This document shows positions 1-7,923 of a stretch of 9,863 nucleotides of DNA, one piece after another. The first letter of the stretch is position 1. The number at the start of each line of letters is the position of its first letter. The DNA lies in NCBI GenBank assembly GCA_937941555.1, contig CALDHJ010000293.1:1-9863 (forward strand). Reading direction: 5' to 3'. Source of the stretch: an uncultured Granulosicoccaceae bacterium. Its GTDB lineage: Bacteria > Pseudomonadota > Gammaproteobacteria > CALCKW01. The translations under genes were made by a program, and so were the position numbers. The notes beneath the pieces were generated by a model. It was not told the DNA's origin and did no database searches. It saw only the letters and a list, made by a program, of their open reading frames with translations.

Positions 1-951
1 CAGATTTTCCGGGTCTGACCCAAGCTCCGAGACGGGTATGGTCAACACGCCGTCTTCGTCCATGTCGCGTCTCAGGGAATTGGCAACCGGCGGTGAGTTG
101 CTGCCGGTGATGGCGAGTCGCACATCCACGGGCTCGCTGCGGTTCAAACCGTCATTCACCCGGTAGCGAAAACTGTCCTGCCCGCCGGGTCCGACGGAGC
201 CATCGCCTACATACCGAAAACTGCCGTCGGCCGAGAGCGTAAATGCCGATGCAAAGGCCGGCTGATCGACCAACTCGGCCACCAGGCAGGGCGGTCCGTT
301 GGCGGTGACTTCACTGTGGTCGAAATCATCGGAATCGTTGACCAACACACCCGTCCCACCGAGCACTTCGCAAGCCTCACCCCATTGCGCTGCCGTGGTT
401 TGCAGGGTTTCGCCATAGGTCAGGCTGTAGCTGTCGGGCTCACCGACCGGCGGAGAACTCACGGTTTGCACACAGATATCCACGCTGCGCGATGTCGACT
501 GCAAACCGGTATCGAGCACCGACAGTTCGTAACGCAGAGCCACCGGGTAGCGCAAAGCCGGCAGGCTCAGCAGAACGTCTTGCGACCCGATATCCACGCT
601 GACAGCGCACTGCGCGTCACTAAGGTTCGGTTGACAGGCCGCGCGCAAGGACTCCGCGGCCTCAAGCGGCGTGAAATAGGCGCTGCACACGCCGGAATCT
701 TGACCCTCTGACTCGAGTGTCAGCGATACGCGTTGGACATTGCCATCGGGATCGAGACTTTCGAGTGGCCACCGCAGCGTGTCGCCTTCGTTGGCGACGT
801 TGGTTGCATCCAGTTGAATGTCGGGCGCCTCGTTGTCCTGGATGCCCGTGTCGTCAACCCATCCGCAGGCCGAGAGCAGCACCATCGCGGACGCCGCGAG
901 CAGACGCGTTGCAAGTGGTCTGATCGAGAAGAGAGATACCGATGGAGCCAC
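1..951 (-). CDS. Secreted lipoprotein with cadherin/Ig-like repeats (3' end beyond window)
   Basis: The reading frame is open from a GTG at 951 to the window edge (317 codons, no stop), so the C-terminus is missing. The N-terminus is a lipoprotein signal peptide: arginines at about residues 11 and 16, a hydrophobic stretch, then the lipobox L-S-A-C with Cys29 as the lipidation site. Gly30 follows, so there is no Asp inner-membrane retention signal and an outer-membrane location is likely. Residues from about 34 to 165 form a beta-rich domain with several Cys. Residues of about 168 to 290 look like a bacterial cadherin-like/Big_9 unit, with GVLVNDSDD, then LSADGSFRYV and QDSFRYRVNDG. A third unit starts with DEDGVLTIPVSELGSDPENL. 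Such repeats usually serve in adhesion or surface display. GTG at 951 is chosen because an in-frame stop lies shortly upstream and the only later ATG would leave six residues before the Cys. The ligand and total size are unknown. Confidence 0.8.
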   Translation of the reverse strand, partial: MAPSVSLFSIRPLATRLLAASAMVLLSACGWVDDTGIQDNEAPDIQLDATNVANEGDTLRWPLESLDPDGNVQRVSLTLESEGQDSGVCSAYFTPLEAAESLRAACQPNLSDAQCAVSVDIGSQDVLLSLPALRYPVALRYELSVLDTGLQSTSRSVDICVQTVSSPPVGEPDSYSLTYGETLQTTAAQWGEACEVLGGTGVLVNDSDDFDHSEVTANGPPCLVAELVDQPAFASAFTLSADGSFRYVGDGSVGPGGQDSFRYRVNDGLNRSEPVDVRLAITGSNSPPVANSLRRDMDEDGVLTIPVSELGSDPENL

Positions 952-984
952 GCGCTTGCCCTGCCAAAAAAATGACCTTCAGGG

Positions 985-993
985 AGCATAGCA
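985..993 (-). promoter_or_regulatory. Possible extended -10 promoter for the lipoprotein gene
   Basis: On the minus strand, TGCTATGCT matches the extended -10 pattern TGnTATAAT. It lies 33 bases before the GTG start at 951, in the 126-base gap after the DUF945-like gene. No good -35 hexamer is seen at 16-18 bases, which is tolerable for an extended -10. The rest of the gap (952-1077) holds a run of seven T and no clear terminator hairpin. Confidence 0.35.
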
Positions 994-1077
994 GTCGAAC
1001 TGCAAACAACAGGTTGATGCCGGCAGTCGATTGACGCGAACTGCGCCGGCCCATATCACCGACAACCAGCCCACCCA

Positions 1078-2535
1078 TCAATAGGCGTGGTTGGGCGTGA
1101 TCGAGCGCAAGCGTGTACGGCGCAGGGCGGCGACAGCCGGTATGGATTCCGCCGCTGAGGGCCCGAGAAATTCATCGACAGAGAAGTTGTCACCATTGAC
1201 CTTGATCTCACCCTCGCGGATGAAGGTGCTGCTGGACAGCCCGAATTTGTCTTCGGCGATGAGTCCCAGCTGATCCAGACTGCTGATCGCGTCAGCAATC
1301 GGCGGCCAACTGGCCAGTGTGTGGTCGGCGACAAAGGAAAAATCGGCCAGCGTGCGGTCGAACAGCTCACCCCAATTGCGCATGCTCATCATCGAGTTTC
1401 CCTCACCAAGGTGCTCGAACTCGGTGTTGAACCGCAGCTGTGCAGTGGAGTCCGCCTGGGTCAGTTTGAGATTGCTGTAGACATCCACCCCACCCTGCAC
1501 CAACGCCAACAGCCGTTGTTGCATGACCGGATCCTGTGGCCAGAGATGCACTTTCGGCAGCCCTCGGTATCCCGCGATGGGCTCCGGCAACGCATGTGTC
1601 CGTGCGCGCCGAACGAACCGCGACAACTCTGCATCTCGTCGCAGCGCGCTGTCCAGCCGTTCGCGGTCCACGCCGCTGAGCAGAAAGCTGTAGCCAAGCT
1701 CCCCGGTTTCCTCACCCGAGTACACCGGCAGAGATTCAACCTGGCCAAAGACTTCAAGTGACAGCGTGTGGTCGAATACCTTGGCGTCAAACTCCGTGGT
1801 GAAACCGGCGACGGTGTGGGTGGCATGGCGTGTCTTCAACCGCATCTCTTCAAGCGTGAACTCACCCCGAGCGAAACTCAGTGGCGTTTGCTGACGCCCG
1901 CCGAGGTCCTCCCAATCGAGCGGCAACGCGATCGCGGTCAGCGCTGCGGCCGAAAACTGCACATGCTGATGCGGACTGGTCAGACGCCCACCCGAGGCCG
2001 TCGCAGTCAGTGAGAAACTCTCGCTCGCGAACGACCCTGTCAGGGCGAGTGACGCATCCTCCAACGCCAGCCGCCCGGCACCAAATGGCAGGGTCAATCC
2101 GCCTTTGAGCACCCTGGAGACCAACGCGACCTCGCGGCCGAACGACGCGTGACCCTCGAGTGTGCCCGCAGCGGCCTTCTTGCCGATATCGTAGCGTGAC
2201 TGAACGCGCCAACTCGCGAGTCCGAGCAGAGTATCGCTGTGCGGCAGGAGCGGCCCGAATCCCACATCCACCCGGAAAGGCAGGTCCGAGCCATCGGCGA
2301 TGCGGATGCGGATATCGGCTTGTCCGCGAAAGAGACCGGTCTGTTTCTGATCGGTCGCAACGCGCACGCTGAGCCGGTTACCCAACCAGAGGTACCGTTC
2401 CGCACCGGGGTCGGGGAGCTCCTCGAGAAACAGAGTGCGCGCGGAATAGAGCGTGAACACGCCGTACACAGCCGGCAGCACCACGCCAAGCACAGCGAAC
2501 ACCCCGAGCAGGGGTTTGATTAATTTCTTGAGCAT
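1078..2535 (-). CDS. Membrane-anchored DUF945 (YdgA-like) family protein, probable
   Basis: This is a 485-residue protein of unknown biochemical role. It has a short positive N-terminus (MLKKLIK), one hydrophobic helix at about residues 8-28 and then a long soluble region, so it is probably an inner-membrane-anchored protein with a periplasmic body. The length, the single N-terminal anchor, the alternating beta-like pattern and a FGPLL motif near residues 93-97 (compare the H-G-P motif of E. coli YdgA, about 500 residues) suggest DUF945. I have no catalytic motif to offer. The C-terminal part has a repeated I-x-E-G-x-I/L beta pattern. The gene starts 82 bases after tatC on the same strand. 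No Shine-Dalgarno sequence is seen before the ATG; a perfect inverted repeat sits in that place. Membership is judged by eye and could be wrong; AsmA-like beta-rich envelope proteins are the main alternative. Confidence 0.6.
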   Translation of the reverse strand: MLKKLIKPLLGVFAVLGVVLPAVYGVFTLYSARTLFLEELPDPGAERYLWLGNRLSVRVATDQKQTGLFRGQADIRIRIADGSDLPFRVDVGFGPLLPHSDTLLGLASWRVQSRYDIGKKAAAGTLEGHASFGREVALVSRVLKGGLTLPFGAGRLALEDASLALTGSFASESFSLTATASGGRLTSPHQHVQFSAAALTAIALPLDWEDLGGRQQTPLSFARGEFTLEEMRLKTRHATHTVAGFTTEFDAKVFDHTLSLEVFGQVESLPVYSGEETGELGYSFLLSGVDRERLDSALRRDAELSRFVRRARTHALPEPIAGYRGLPKVHLWPQDPVMQQRLLALVQGGVDVYSNLKLTQADSTAQLRFNTEFEHLGEGNSMMSMRNWGELFDRTLADFSFVADHTLASWPPIADAISSLDQLGLIAEDKFGLSSSTFIREGEIKVNGDNFSVDEFLGPSAAESIPAVAALRRTRLRSITPNHAY

Positions 2536-2539
2536 CGAC

Positions 2540-2562
2540 GCGCGTACAAGGTGTGTACGCGC
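2540..2562. repeat. Perfect 8-bp inverted repeat just before the DUF945-like start
   Basis: The arms GCGCGTAC (2540-2547) and GTACGCGC (2555-2562) are separated by 7 bases. It lies 4 bases upstream of the minus-strand ATG at 2535, where a ribosome binding site would be expected. There is no T-tract after it, so it is not a normal intrinsic terminator. It could be an operator or an mRNA hairpin controlling initiation. The remainder of the 82-base gap shows nothing else convincing. Confidence 0.6.
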
Positions 2563-2617
2563 TGAATCAGCAGATTACATGCCTGCAAGGTTCAACAGGT
2601 GACGCCCGGCGGTGGGA

Positions 2618-3478
2618 TCAGGGCCCGGGTTCGTCATCACTGCGCGAGGGTGCCGCAATGCTGTTCGAAGAGGAAGACGGCCCCATTCCCGGCACGACGT
2701 TGCGATGCTGTTTTTCTTCCGCGTCGGCCTTGCGCTTGCGATCGCGCTCGATACCACGGGACAGGAACACACCGATCTCGAACAGTATCCACATCGGGAT
2801 CGCGAGCAGCGTCTGCGAGATGATGTCCGGCGGCGTAAGCACCATTCCGATGACAAAGGCGCCGACGATGATATACGGCCGCTTCTTGACGAGGTTGTCA
2901 GGCGTCGTCAGCCCAAGCAGCACCAGTATGTAGGTTGCAACCGGCACCTCGAAGGCAATACCGAACGCAAAGAAAATCAGGATCACGAAATCGAGGTATT
3001 TCCCGATATCGGTTGCCACCTCAACACCGTCCGGTGCAACACCGGTCAGAAAGCCGAACACGAGCGGGAAGACCACGTAATAGGCGAACAGCACGCCGGT
3101 GTAGAACAGCATGGTGCTCGACACCACCAGCGGCATCACCAGGCGCTTTTCGTGTTTGTACAGGCCTGGCGCGACGAAGGCCCAGAGTTGGTAGAGCAGA
3201 AACGGCACGGCGATGAACACCGACAGCATCAGCACCAACTTGAACGGAATCAGGAACGGGCTCGCCACCTCTATCGCGATCATGCTCGAGCCTTCGGGCA
3301 TGTGCTTGAGCAACGGATCGGCGAGCCAGGTGTAGATGGTGTTGTTGAACGGAAACAGACAGATGAACAGCACAAGGATCGCGATGACCATGCGCACCAA
3401 TCGGTCACGCATCTCGATCAAGTGTGAAATCAACGGCTCTTCTTTGCCAAGCCCGTCGTTTTCTTCAATGTCGCTCAT
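2618..3478 (-). CDS. tatC: Twin-arginine translocase subunit TatC
   Basis: TatC is the inner-membrane receptor of the Tat pathway. With TatB it binds twin-arginine signal peptides, then recruits TatA to export folded proteins. The 286-residue protein has six predicted membrane helices. Family landmarks are the N-terminal [10 protein letters not shown] with Glu22 (E. coli Glu15 position), the PGLYKHE loop with Glu110 (E. coli Glu103), FGIAFEVPV with Glu177 (Glu170) and TPPD with Asp218 (Asp211). The start ATG overlaps the tatB stop by four bases (ATGA), so translation is probably coupled. The cytoplasmic C-terminal tail after about residue 243 is longer than in E. coli TatC (258 residues). It begins with a very basic stretch and ends in a Ser/Pro/Asp-rich stretch. 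TatC assignment is secure. Confidence 0.98.
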   Translation of the reverse strand: MSDIEENDGLGKEEPLISHLIEMRDRLVRMVIAILVLFICLFPFNNTIYTWLADPLLKHMPEGSSMIAIEVASPFLIPFKLVLMLSVFIAVPFLLYQLWAFVAPGLYKHEKRLVMPLVVSSTMLFYTGVLFAYYVVFPLVFGFLTGVAPDGVEVATDIGKYLDFVILIFFAFGIAFEVPVATYILVLLGLTTPDNLVKKRPYIIVGAFVIGMVLTPPDIISQTLLAIPMWILFEIGVFLSRGIERDRKRKADAEEKQHRNVVPGMGPSSSSNSIAAPSRSDDEPGP

Positions 3479-3867
3479 GTCGCGTCTGTCGGTTTATCGG
3501 GCGTGTTGGCGGCTGTCACTGCATCCGACGCAACCGTGGTGGTCTCTTTGAGCTCCGATTTGACTTCGTCGATGTCCTTCTCGATGTCGGCGCCCAGCGT
3601 CTCCACAGATTCGCCGAACTCGCGCTTGGTCTGGTCGACCATGCCGCGCAATTCGCGTATCTGCGCTTCCTGCTCACCGAGCAACTCGCGCAGGTCGCTG
3701 GAGTTGAGCTCGGACTCGAAGTCTCGTCGGACGTTGGCGACGTAGCGGCGAGTCTTGCCGACCCACTTGCCGACATTGCGCGCCACTTCTGGCAACTTTT
3801 CGGGCCCGATAACGAGCAAGCCGACCACACCGATCAGCAGAATTTCCCAAAAGCCGACGTCGAACAC
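3475..3867 (-). CDS. tatB: Twin-arginine translocase subunit TatB
   Basis: TatB is the partner of TatC in the signal-peptide receptor complex. The protein has 130 residues and starts [18 protein letters not shown]. It has one membrane helix from about residue 5 to 20, a Glu at position 8, the hinge Gly-Pro at 21-22, then an amphipathic helix and a long charged helical region to about residue 110. The MFD(I/V)GF opening and the Gly-Pro hinge separate TatB from TatA. The start codon is GTG, with only a weak AGG next to it; the gene lies 27 bases after tatA and overlaps tatC by four bases. The tail is Thr/Asp/Ala-rich and probably disordered. Confidence 0.97.
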   Translation of the reverse strand: MFDVGFWEILLIGVVGLLVIGPEKLPEVARNVGKWVGKTRRYVANVRRDFESELNSSDLRELLGEQEAQIRELRGMVDQTKREFGESVETLGADIEKDIDEVKSELKETTTVASDAVTAANTPDKPTDAT

Positions 3868-3894
3868 CCTGAGCTACCCGGTCACTGCCGCCCG

Positions 3895-4116
3895 TCAGGC
3901 GTTGTCTTTTTCAGACGTTTTCTGCGCGTCGACGACGTCAGATGCGTCCTCGCTGATCGCTGGCGCATCGTCTTGTTTGTCGTCGGTCTTCACGGCGTCC
4001 TTGAAGCCCCGCACAGCGGCCCCGAGGTCACCGCCGACGTTGCGCAGACGCTTGGCTCCGAACAACACCAGCACAATGGCCAGAATGATCAACAACTGCC
4101 AGACACTGATTCCCAT
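3895..4116 (-). CDS. tatA: Twin-arginine translocase pore subunit TatA
   Basis: TatA oligomerises to form the passage for folded substrates. The 73-residue protein has the canonical order: a short N-terminus (MGISVWQL), a membrane helix at about residues 5-19, the Phe-Gly hinge at 19-20, an amphipathic helix with LGAAVRGFKDAV, and an acidic tail. The ATG at 4116 is chosen because GAGGAG lies eight bases upstream and because an upstream in-frame extension (from 4212) would put 32 unrelated residues in front of the conserved TatA start. It follows hisE after 153 bases and leads tatBC. Confidence 0.97.
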   Translation of the reverse strand: MGISVWQLLIILAIVLVLFGAKRLRNVGGDLGAAVRGFKDAVKTDDKQDDAPAISEDASDVVDAQKTSEKDNA

Positions 4117-4269
4117 CACATTGTCTCCTCTAGATGATTTGATGCCGAGCGTCACACCCGGCCGTGCCGCGCGCCCCTCGGGCCACGACACACTGACTCG
4201 ATACCCTACCACTCAACCCGTTGCGGCTTTGTGATCGGGTCCCCTTATGGCTCATCGGACACGCGCCGT
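4117..4269. other. hisE-tatA intergenic region
   Basis: This is a 153-base non-coding stretch. The only clear element is the GAGGAG ribosome binding site of tatA near 4125-4130. I saw no convincing -35/-10 pair on the minus strand and no hairpin with a T-tract. Read-through from hisE into tatA is therefore plausible, although a weak tatA promoter cannot be excluded. Confidence 0.5.
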
Positions 4270-4599
4270 TCACCCCTGTTCCGCACGGCTGCGTTTCTCG
4301 TCGTGGCCAGACGTGCCACGGCGCCGCTCAAGCTCCTGCAGAACCTCCGCTGGCCCCAACCCCCGGTGCGCCAGTAGCACCATCGAATGGAACCACAGAT
4401 CGGCGGTCTCGCCTATCAATTCCTGGTCGGAACCACAGGCACCGGCCACAACGGTTTCGGTCGCCTCCTCGCCAAGCTTCTTGAGGATGTGGTTGCGGCC
4501 TTTGGCATAGAGCGAGGCGACGTAGGAGTCGTCGGCCGACGCTGCTTTGCGCGCCTGCAACTCCTCACCCAGCTCGATCAACACGTCAGAGTCTGCCAT
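4270..4599 (-). CDS. hisE: Phosphoribosyl-ATP pyrophosphatase HisE
   Basis: HisE hydrolyses PR-ATP to PR-AMP and pyrophosphate, step 2 of histidine synthesis, in the cytoplasm. The 109-residue protein is all-helical, with the MazG-like metal-binding pattern: SYVASLYAKGRNHILKKLGE, then Glu44, Glu45 and Glu48, followed by GETADLWFHSMVLL with Glu64 and Asp67. It is a separate gene, not fused to hisI as in enterobacteria. The ATG at 4599 overlaps the hisI stop as TGATG, indicating translational coupling; a GTG one codon earlier is an alternative start. The last 15 residues are charged and probably disordered. Confidence 0.96.
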   Translation of the reverse strand: MADSDVLIELGEELQARKAASADDSYVASLYAKGRNHILKKLGEEATETVVAGACGSDQELIGETADLWFHSMVLLAHRGLGPAEVLQELERRRGTSGHDEKRSRAEQG

Positions 4600-4988
4600 C
4601 ACGTCTTCCCGTAGAGTTCACTGGGGTCGACACGAACATCCTCGACCGCCTGCCAGTCGCCGTCGGCGAGTTGCCGGTAGAAACAGCTCTCGCGACCGGT
4701 GTGGCAGGCAATGCCGCCACGCTGCTCGACACGCAGCAGAACGACGTCTCCGTCGCAGTCGAGTCGCATGTCGACGATGCGTTGTGTGTTGCCCGATTCC
4801 TCGCCCTTGCGCCACAGGCGCCCACGGGACCGGGAAAAATACACTGCGGCACCCGTTGCGGCGGTTTCCTCGAGCGCTTCGCGGTTCATCCACGCCATCA
4901 TCAGCACGCGGTCGCTGAGAGCATCCTGGGCAATGGCGGCGACCAGGCCCTGATCATTCCAGCGGACAGCGTCCGTCCAATCAGCCAC
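4599..4988 (-). CDS. hisI: Phosphoribosyl-AMP cyclohydrolase HisI
   Basis: HisI opens the adenine ring of PR-AMP, step 3 of histidine synthesis. The 129-residue, single-domain form carries the family signatures: [16 protein letters not shown], then DCDGD (Asp77, Cys78, Asp79, Asp81: metal site), and [13 protein letters not shown] with zinc ligands at Cys95 and Cys102. The start is GTG. An in-frame TAA lies 18 bases before it, so no longer start exists, and no clear Shine-Dalgarno sequence is visible. hisE follows with a one-base overlap. The preceding 74-base gap to hisF contains a likely promoter. Confidence 0.97.
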   Translation of the reverse strand: MADWTDAVRWNDQGLVAAIAQDALSDRVLMMAWMNREALEETAATGAAVYFSRSRGRLWRKGEESGNTQRIVDMRLDCDGDVVLLRVEQRGGIACHTGRESCFYRQLADGDWQAVEDVRVDPSELYGKT

Positions 4989-4993
4989 GGGTG

Positions 4994-5011
4994 GTGTACA
5001 CGGTTACACGG
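4994..5011. repeat. GTGTACAC palindrome and 8-base-period direct repeat before hisI
   Basis: An 8-bp palindrome GTGTACAC (4994-5001) is followed by two copies of TACACGG (4997-5003 and 5005-5011). It lies between the likely -10 and the hisI GTG, close to the expected transcription start. It could be a small operator, but is short enough to be chance. Confidence 0.3.
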
Positions 5012-5018
5012 GCCGCGC

Positions 5019-5046
5019 ATCCTAGCACGCTTGATCGACTCTCCAA
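5019..5046 (-). promoter_or_regulatory. Probable promoter for hisIE-tatABC
   Basis: Minus strand: -35 TTGGAG (5041-5046), a 16-base spacer and -10 TAGGAT (5019-5024). The -10 is preceded by TGC, giving an extended -10 (TGCTAGGAT). The -10 ends 30 bases before the hisI GTG at 4988, leaving room for a short leader. It falls in the widest gap within the his genes and at the point where hisBHAF and hisIE-tatABC are separate units in Pseudomonas. Confidence 0.5.
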
Positions 5047-5062
5047 GGCGGAACGGCCGCGG

Positions 5063-5836
5063 TCAGTCGCGCACATCGATCCCACGCTCGGCCATGTGGG
5101 CCTTGGCCTCGCCCACGGTGAATTCGCCGAAGTGGAAAATGCTCGCAGCCAGCACAGCACTGGCACCACCCTGTTGAACGCCATCGGCGAGGTGATCGAG
5201 GGTGCCCACGCCGCCGGAGGCAATCACCGGCACCGGAACCGCATCGGAGACGGCCCGGGTGAGCTCGAGATCGAAGCCCGACTTTGTGCCGTCGCGGTCC
5301 ATGCTGGTCAGGAGAATTTCGCCGGCGCCCAGCTCGGCAACCCTGGCCGCCCACTCGACCGCGTCGAGTCCTGTTCCGCGGCGTCCGCCATGAGTGAACA
5401 CTTCCCACCGTGCGGGTTCGTCGGGGCCGCTGACCCGTTTGGCATCGATCGCAACCACAATGCACTGGCAGCCGACGATATCCGACGCCTCGGCAATCAG
5501 CTCAGGCCGACCAAGTGCTGCCGAGTTGACGGACACCTTGTCCGCGCCGGCGTTGAGCATGCGCCGCACATCGGCGAATTCGCGGATACCGCCGCCGACG
5601 GTCAAAGGAATGAACACCTCTTCAGCGACCCGCTGCACCACGTCGACCATGGTGTCGCGCTGATCACTGCTCGCGGTGATATCGAGAAACGTGATTTCGT
5701 CAGCGTTTTCGCGGTCGTAGCGGCGCGCGACTTCCACGGGGTCGCCCGCGTCACGCAGGCCGACGAACTGGACCCCTTTGACAACGCGACCTCCATCCAC
5801 ATCAAGGCAGGGAATAATCCGTTTGGCGAGGCTCAC
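5063..5836 (-). CDS. hisF: Imidazole glycerol phosphate synthase, cyclase subunit HisF
   Basis: HisF takes ammonia from HisH and converts PRFAR to IGP and AICAR (step 5; AICAR feeds purine synthesis). The 257-residue (beta-alpha)8 barrel starts [21 protein letters not shown]. The catalytic aspartates are Asp12 in CLDVD and Asp131 in AIDAKR; Asp180 is in [10 protein letters not shown]. Phosphate-binding loops include TVGGGIR near residues 79-85 and VIASGGVGT. The start is GTG, with 24 bases after the hisA stop and a weak ribosome binding site. It lies in the usual hisH-hisA-hisF order. Assignment is secure. Confidence 0.98.
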   Translation of the reverse strand: MSLAKRIIPCLDVDGGRVVKGVQFVGLRDAGDPVEVARRYDRENADEITFLDITASSDQRDTMVDVVQRVAEEVFIPLTVGGGIREFADVRRMLNAGADKVSVNSAALGRPELIAEASDIVGCQCIVVAIDAKRVSGPDEPARWEVFTHGGRRGTGLDAVEWAARVAELGAGEILLTSMDRDGTKSGFDLELTRAVSDAVPVPVIASGGVGTLDHLADGVQQGGASAVLAASIFHFGEFTVGEAKAHMAERGIDVRD

Positions 5837-5860
5837 GCAGGTGTCCGGTAGGGAAAAGGG

Positions 5861-6592
5861 TCAGTCGGCGGCACGCGCGACTTCGAGCGCTTCGGCGAGG
5901 TCGAGCGTGCCCTCATAGAGGGCGCGGCCAAGGATACAGCCGGCAATGGGTTCGGGCGACGCACACAAAGCCCGCACATCGTCGATGCTGGCAACACCAC
6001 CGGACGCAATCACGTCAGTCGAGACGCTGCCAGCCAGTTTGGCCGTGGCTTCGACGTTGACGCCCTCCATCATGCCGTCGCGGCTAATGTCCGTGAAGAT
6101 GATGCCTTCGATGCCGAAGGACTCGAAGCGCTGCGCCATGTCGATCACATCGTGGCGCGAGAGTTTGCGCCAGCCGTCGGTTGCAACCTTGCCGTCTTTG
6201 GCATCCAGGCCGACGAGCAGGTGTCCCGGGTAGGCTGGCGCCATTTCTTCAATGAAGTGCGGGTCACGAACTGCTTGCGTGCCTATGATCAGGTATTGCA
6301 CACCGCAATCGAGATAGGCCTCGATGGTCTCTTCGGAGCGGATACCACCACCGACCTGGATGGCGAGATCCGGGTGCTCTCGGGCAATGGCCTCGATCAC
6401 CTCGCGGTTGCGCGGCTCGCCGGCGATGGCACCATCGAGATCCACCAGATGCAACCGATCGATGCCGGTCTCGATCCATTTGCGGGCGACAGCCACCGGG
6501 TCATCAGAGAAAACGGTGTCGTCTTCCATCCGCCCCTGACGCAAGCGCACGCACTTGCCGTCCTTGAGATCAATTGCCGGTATCAACTGCAT
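5861..6592 (-). CDS. hisA: ProFAR isomerase HisA
   Basis: HisA isomerises ProFAR to PRFAR (step 4), supplying the substrate of HisF. The 243-residue barrel starts [20 protein letters not shown]. The catalytic base is Asp8 and the general acid is Asp169 in FTDISRDG; Asp130 lies in GLDAKDG. Phosphate loops are [10 protein letters not shown] and VIASGGVAS. Two adjacent ATGs are possible, at 6595 and 6592. AGGAG lies 3 bases before the first and 6 before the second, so 6592 is preferred. Either overlaps the hisH stop (ATGATG with TGA inside), indicating coupled translation. Confidence 0.97.
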   Translation of the reverse strand: MQLIPAIDLKDGKCVRLRQGRMEDDTVFSDDPVAVARKWIETGIDRLHLVDLDGAIAGEPRNREVIEAIAREHPDLAIQVGGGIRSEETIEAYLDCGVQYLIIGTQAVRDPHFIEEMAPAYPGHLLVGLDAKDGKVATDGWRKLSRHDVIDMAQRFESFGIEGIIFTDISRDGMMEGVNVEATAKLAGSVSTDVIASGGVASIDDVRALCASPEPIAGCILGRALYEGTLDLAEALEVARAAD

Positions 6593-7239
6593 CATGCACT
6601 CCTGCCGGGTGACCATCTCACGAAGTTCGCCAGCAACCTTAATCCCTGTTTGGCACTCTTTTCAGGGTGAAACTGGCAGGCAAATAGATTGTCACGAGCC
6701 ACCGCCGAGGTAAAGCCTGCCCAGTAACGACTCTCGCCCACGCTGACCGCCGCATCGGCAGGCACCGTGAAGTAACTGTGCGCAAAGTAGAAATGCGTGC
6801 CGTCAGCGATGCCATCCCAGAGCGGGTGTGGGCGCTGGTGGACCCGATTCCACCCCATGGCCGGCACGGTCAGGCTCTCGCCGGTGGCAGGGTCGGTTGC
6901 GCTGACCGGAAACGCCCTCACGTCACCGGCGATCACGCCGAGGCAATCCACACCGCCATTCTCCTCGCTGTGGTCGAGCATCACCTGCAACCCCATACAT
7001 ATTCCGAGGAAGGGCTTGCTCGCAATGGCGTCGAGCACCGGATCGCGCAGCGCGTGCTGGTCGATGGCGTGCACGCAGGCCGCGGCCGCACCCTGTCCGG
7101 GCAGGACAACGCGATCCGCCGAGGTAATATCGGCCGGGTCAGCGCTGACAACCACGCGCGCGCCCTCGGCAACAGACTCAATCGCCTTGGCGACGGAGCG
7201 CAGGTTCCCCATGCCGTAATCGATAACGGTGATTTTCAC
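6592..7239 (-). CDS. hisH: Imidazole glycerol phosphate synthase, glutaminase subunit HisH
   Basis: HisH is a class I glutamine amidotransferase that passes ammonia through the HisF barrel. The 215-residue form starts at a GTG giving [16 protein letters not shown] (translated with Met). The catalytic triad is Cys81 in LGICMGLQ, His191 and Glu193 in ACQFHPEKS. The oxyanion-side loop is PGQG at 47-50. An in-frame ATG 60 bases earlier would overlap hisB by 47 bases and add a tail unlike the family, so GTG at 7239 is preferred. The gap to hisB is 13 bases; the stop overlaps hisA. Confidence 0.97.
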   Translation of the reverse strand: MKITVIDYGMGNLRSVAKAIESVAEGARVVVSADPADITSADRVVLPGQGAAAACVHAIDQHALRDPVLDAIASKPFLGICMGLQVMLDHSEENGGVDCLGVIAGDVRAFPVSATDPATGESLTVPAMGWNRVHQRPHPLWDGIADGTHFYFAHSYFTVPADAAVSVGESRYWAGFTSAVARDNLFACQFHPEKSAKQGLRLLANFVRWSPGRSA

Positions 7240-7252
7240 GTCAAGACGTCGC

Positions 7253-7846
7253 TCAGAGTGCGCCCTTGGTCGATGGCAGGTCACCTGCCATCCGAACATC
7301 TTCCGATACCGCGAGGCGCAGTGCCCGGCCGAAAGCCTTGAAGATGGTCTCGATCTTGTGGTGCTCGTTTTCGCCGCGAATCAGGTCGATGTGAATCGTC
7401 GCGCCAGCGTGGTTGGCAAATCCCTGAAAGAACTCACGGCAAAGCTCGACATCGAAAGTGCCCACACGATCTCGCTGAAACGGGCAATCGAACCAGAGCC
7501 CGGGGCGACCAGACAAGTCGATCACGACCCGGGAGAGGGCTTCATCAAGGGGTACATAGGCGTGGCCATAGCGCGTCAGCCCGCGTTTGTCGCCTACCGC
7601 CTCGCGCACCGCTGACCCCAGCGCAATACCGATATCTTCCACGCTGTGGTGATCGTCGATCCGCGTGTCACCGTCGCAGTGGACGCTCAGATCGAATCGG
7701 CCGTGACGCGCCACTTGATCGAGCATGTGATCGAGAAAGGGCACGCCGGATTCGAGCGTCGCACGCCCGCTCCCGTCGAGGTCGAGCTCGAGCTTGATGC
7801 GTGTTTCAAGCGTGTCACGTTGGATGCTGGCGGTGCGAGGCGTCAT
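7253..7846 (-). CDS. hisB: Imidazoleglycerol-phosphate dehydratase HisB (monofunctional)
   Basis: HisB dehydrates IGP to imidazole acetol phosphate (step 6). The 197-residue protein is the dehydratase domain alone; the N-terminal histidinol-phosphatase domain of the enterobacterial HisB is absent, so that activity must be encoded elsewhere. Manganese-binding motifs are GVPFLDHML (His40), DDHHSVED (Asp65, His66, His67, Glu70) and [18 protein letters not shown] (His162, His163, Glu166). The C-terminus PSTKG is typical. It is the first gene of the his-tat cluster and diverges from the proton-channel gene at 8140. No strong Shine-Dalgarno sequence is seen. Confidence 0.98.
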   Translation of the reverse strand: MTPRTASIQRDTLETRIKLELDLDGSGRATLESGVPFLDHMLDQVARHGRFDLSVHCDGDTRIDDHHSVEDIGIALGSAVREAVGDKRGLTRYGHAYVPLDEALSRVVIDLSGRPGLWFDCPFQRDRVGTFDVELCREFFQGFANHAGATIHIDLIRGENEHHKIETIFKAFGRALRLAVSEDVRMAGDLPSTKGAL

Positions 7847-7890
7847 GGGAATCGTGTGTTGTACTGCACGCGAGCGGCGTGTAATCCGGT

Positions 7891-7919
7891 AGACTACCAG
7901 ATGCCGGTCGCCTCGACAG
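7891..7919 (-). promoter_or_regulatory. Possible promoter for hisB
   Basis: Minus strand: -35 CTGTCG (7914-7919), a 17-base spacer and an extended -10 TGGTAGTCT (7891-7899). The hexamers match the consensus only moderately. The -10 ends 44 bases before the hisB ATG. The -10 lies inside the palindrome GGTAGACTACC (7888-7898), which could also act as an operator. Confidence 0.3.
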
Positions 7920-7923
7920 CACT

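Noticed and set aside
2612..3427. Long plus-strand frame opposite tatC
   Set aside because: Its product is His/Arg/Gln-rich without any domain pattern, and the minus strand encodes an unmistakable TatC. It is an antisense shadow of a GC-rich gene.
4204..4235. Possible terminator between hisE and tatA
   Set aside because: The arms AACCCG and CGGGTC are short and imperfect, the loop is long (16 bases), and there is no T-tract.
4991..5851. Long plus-strand frame opposite hisF
   Set aside because: It mirrors hisF over almost its full length, has low-complexity composition and no recognisable family.
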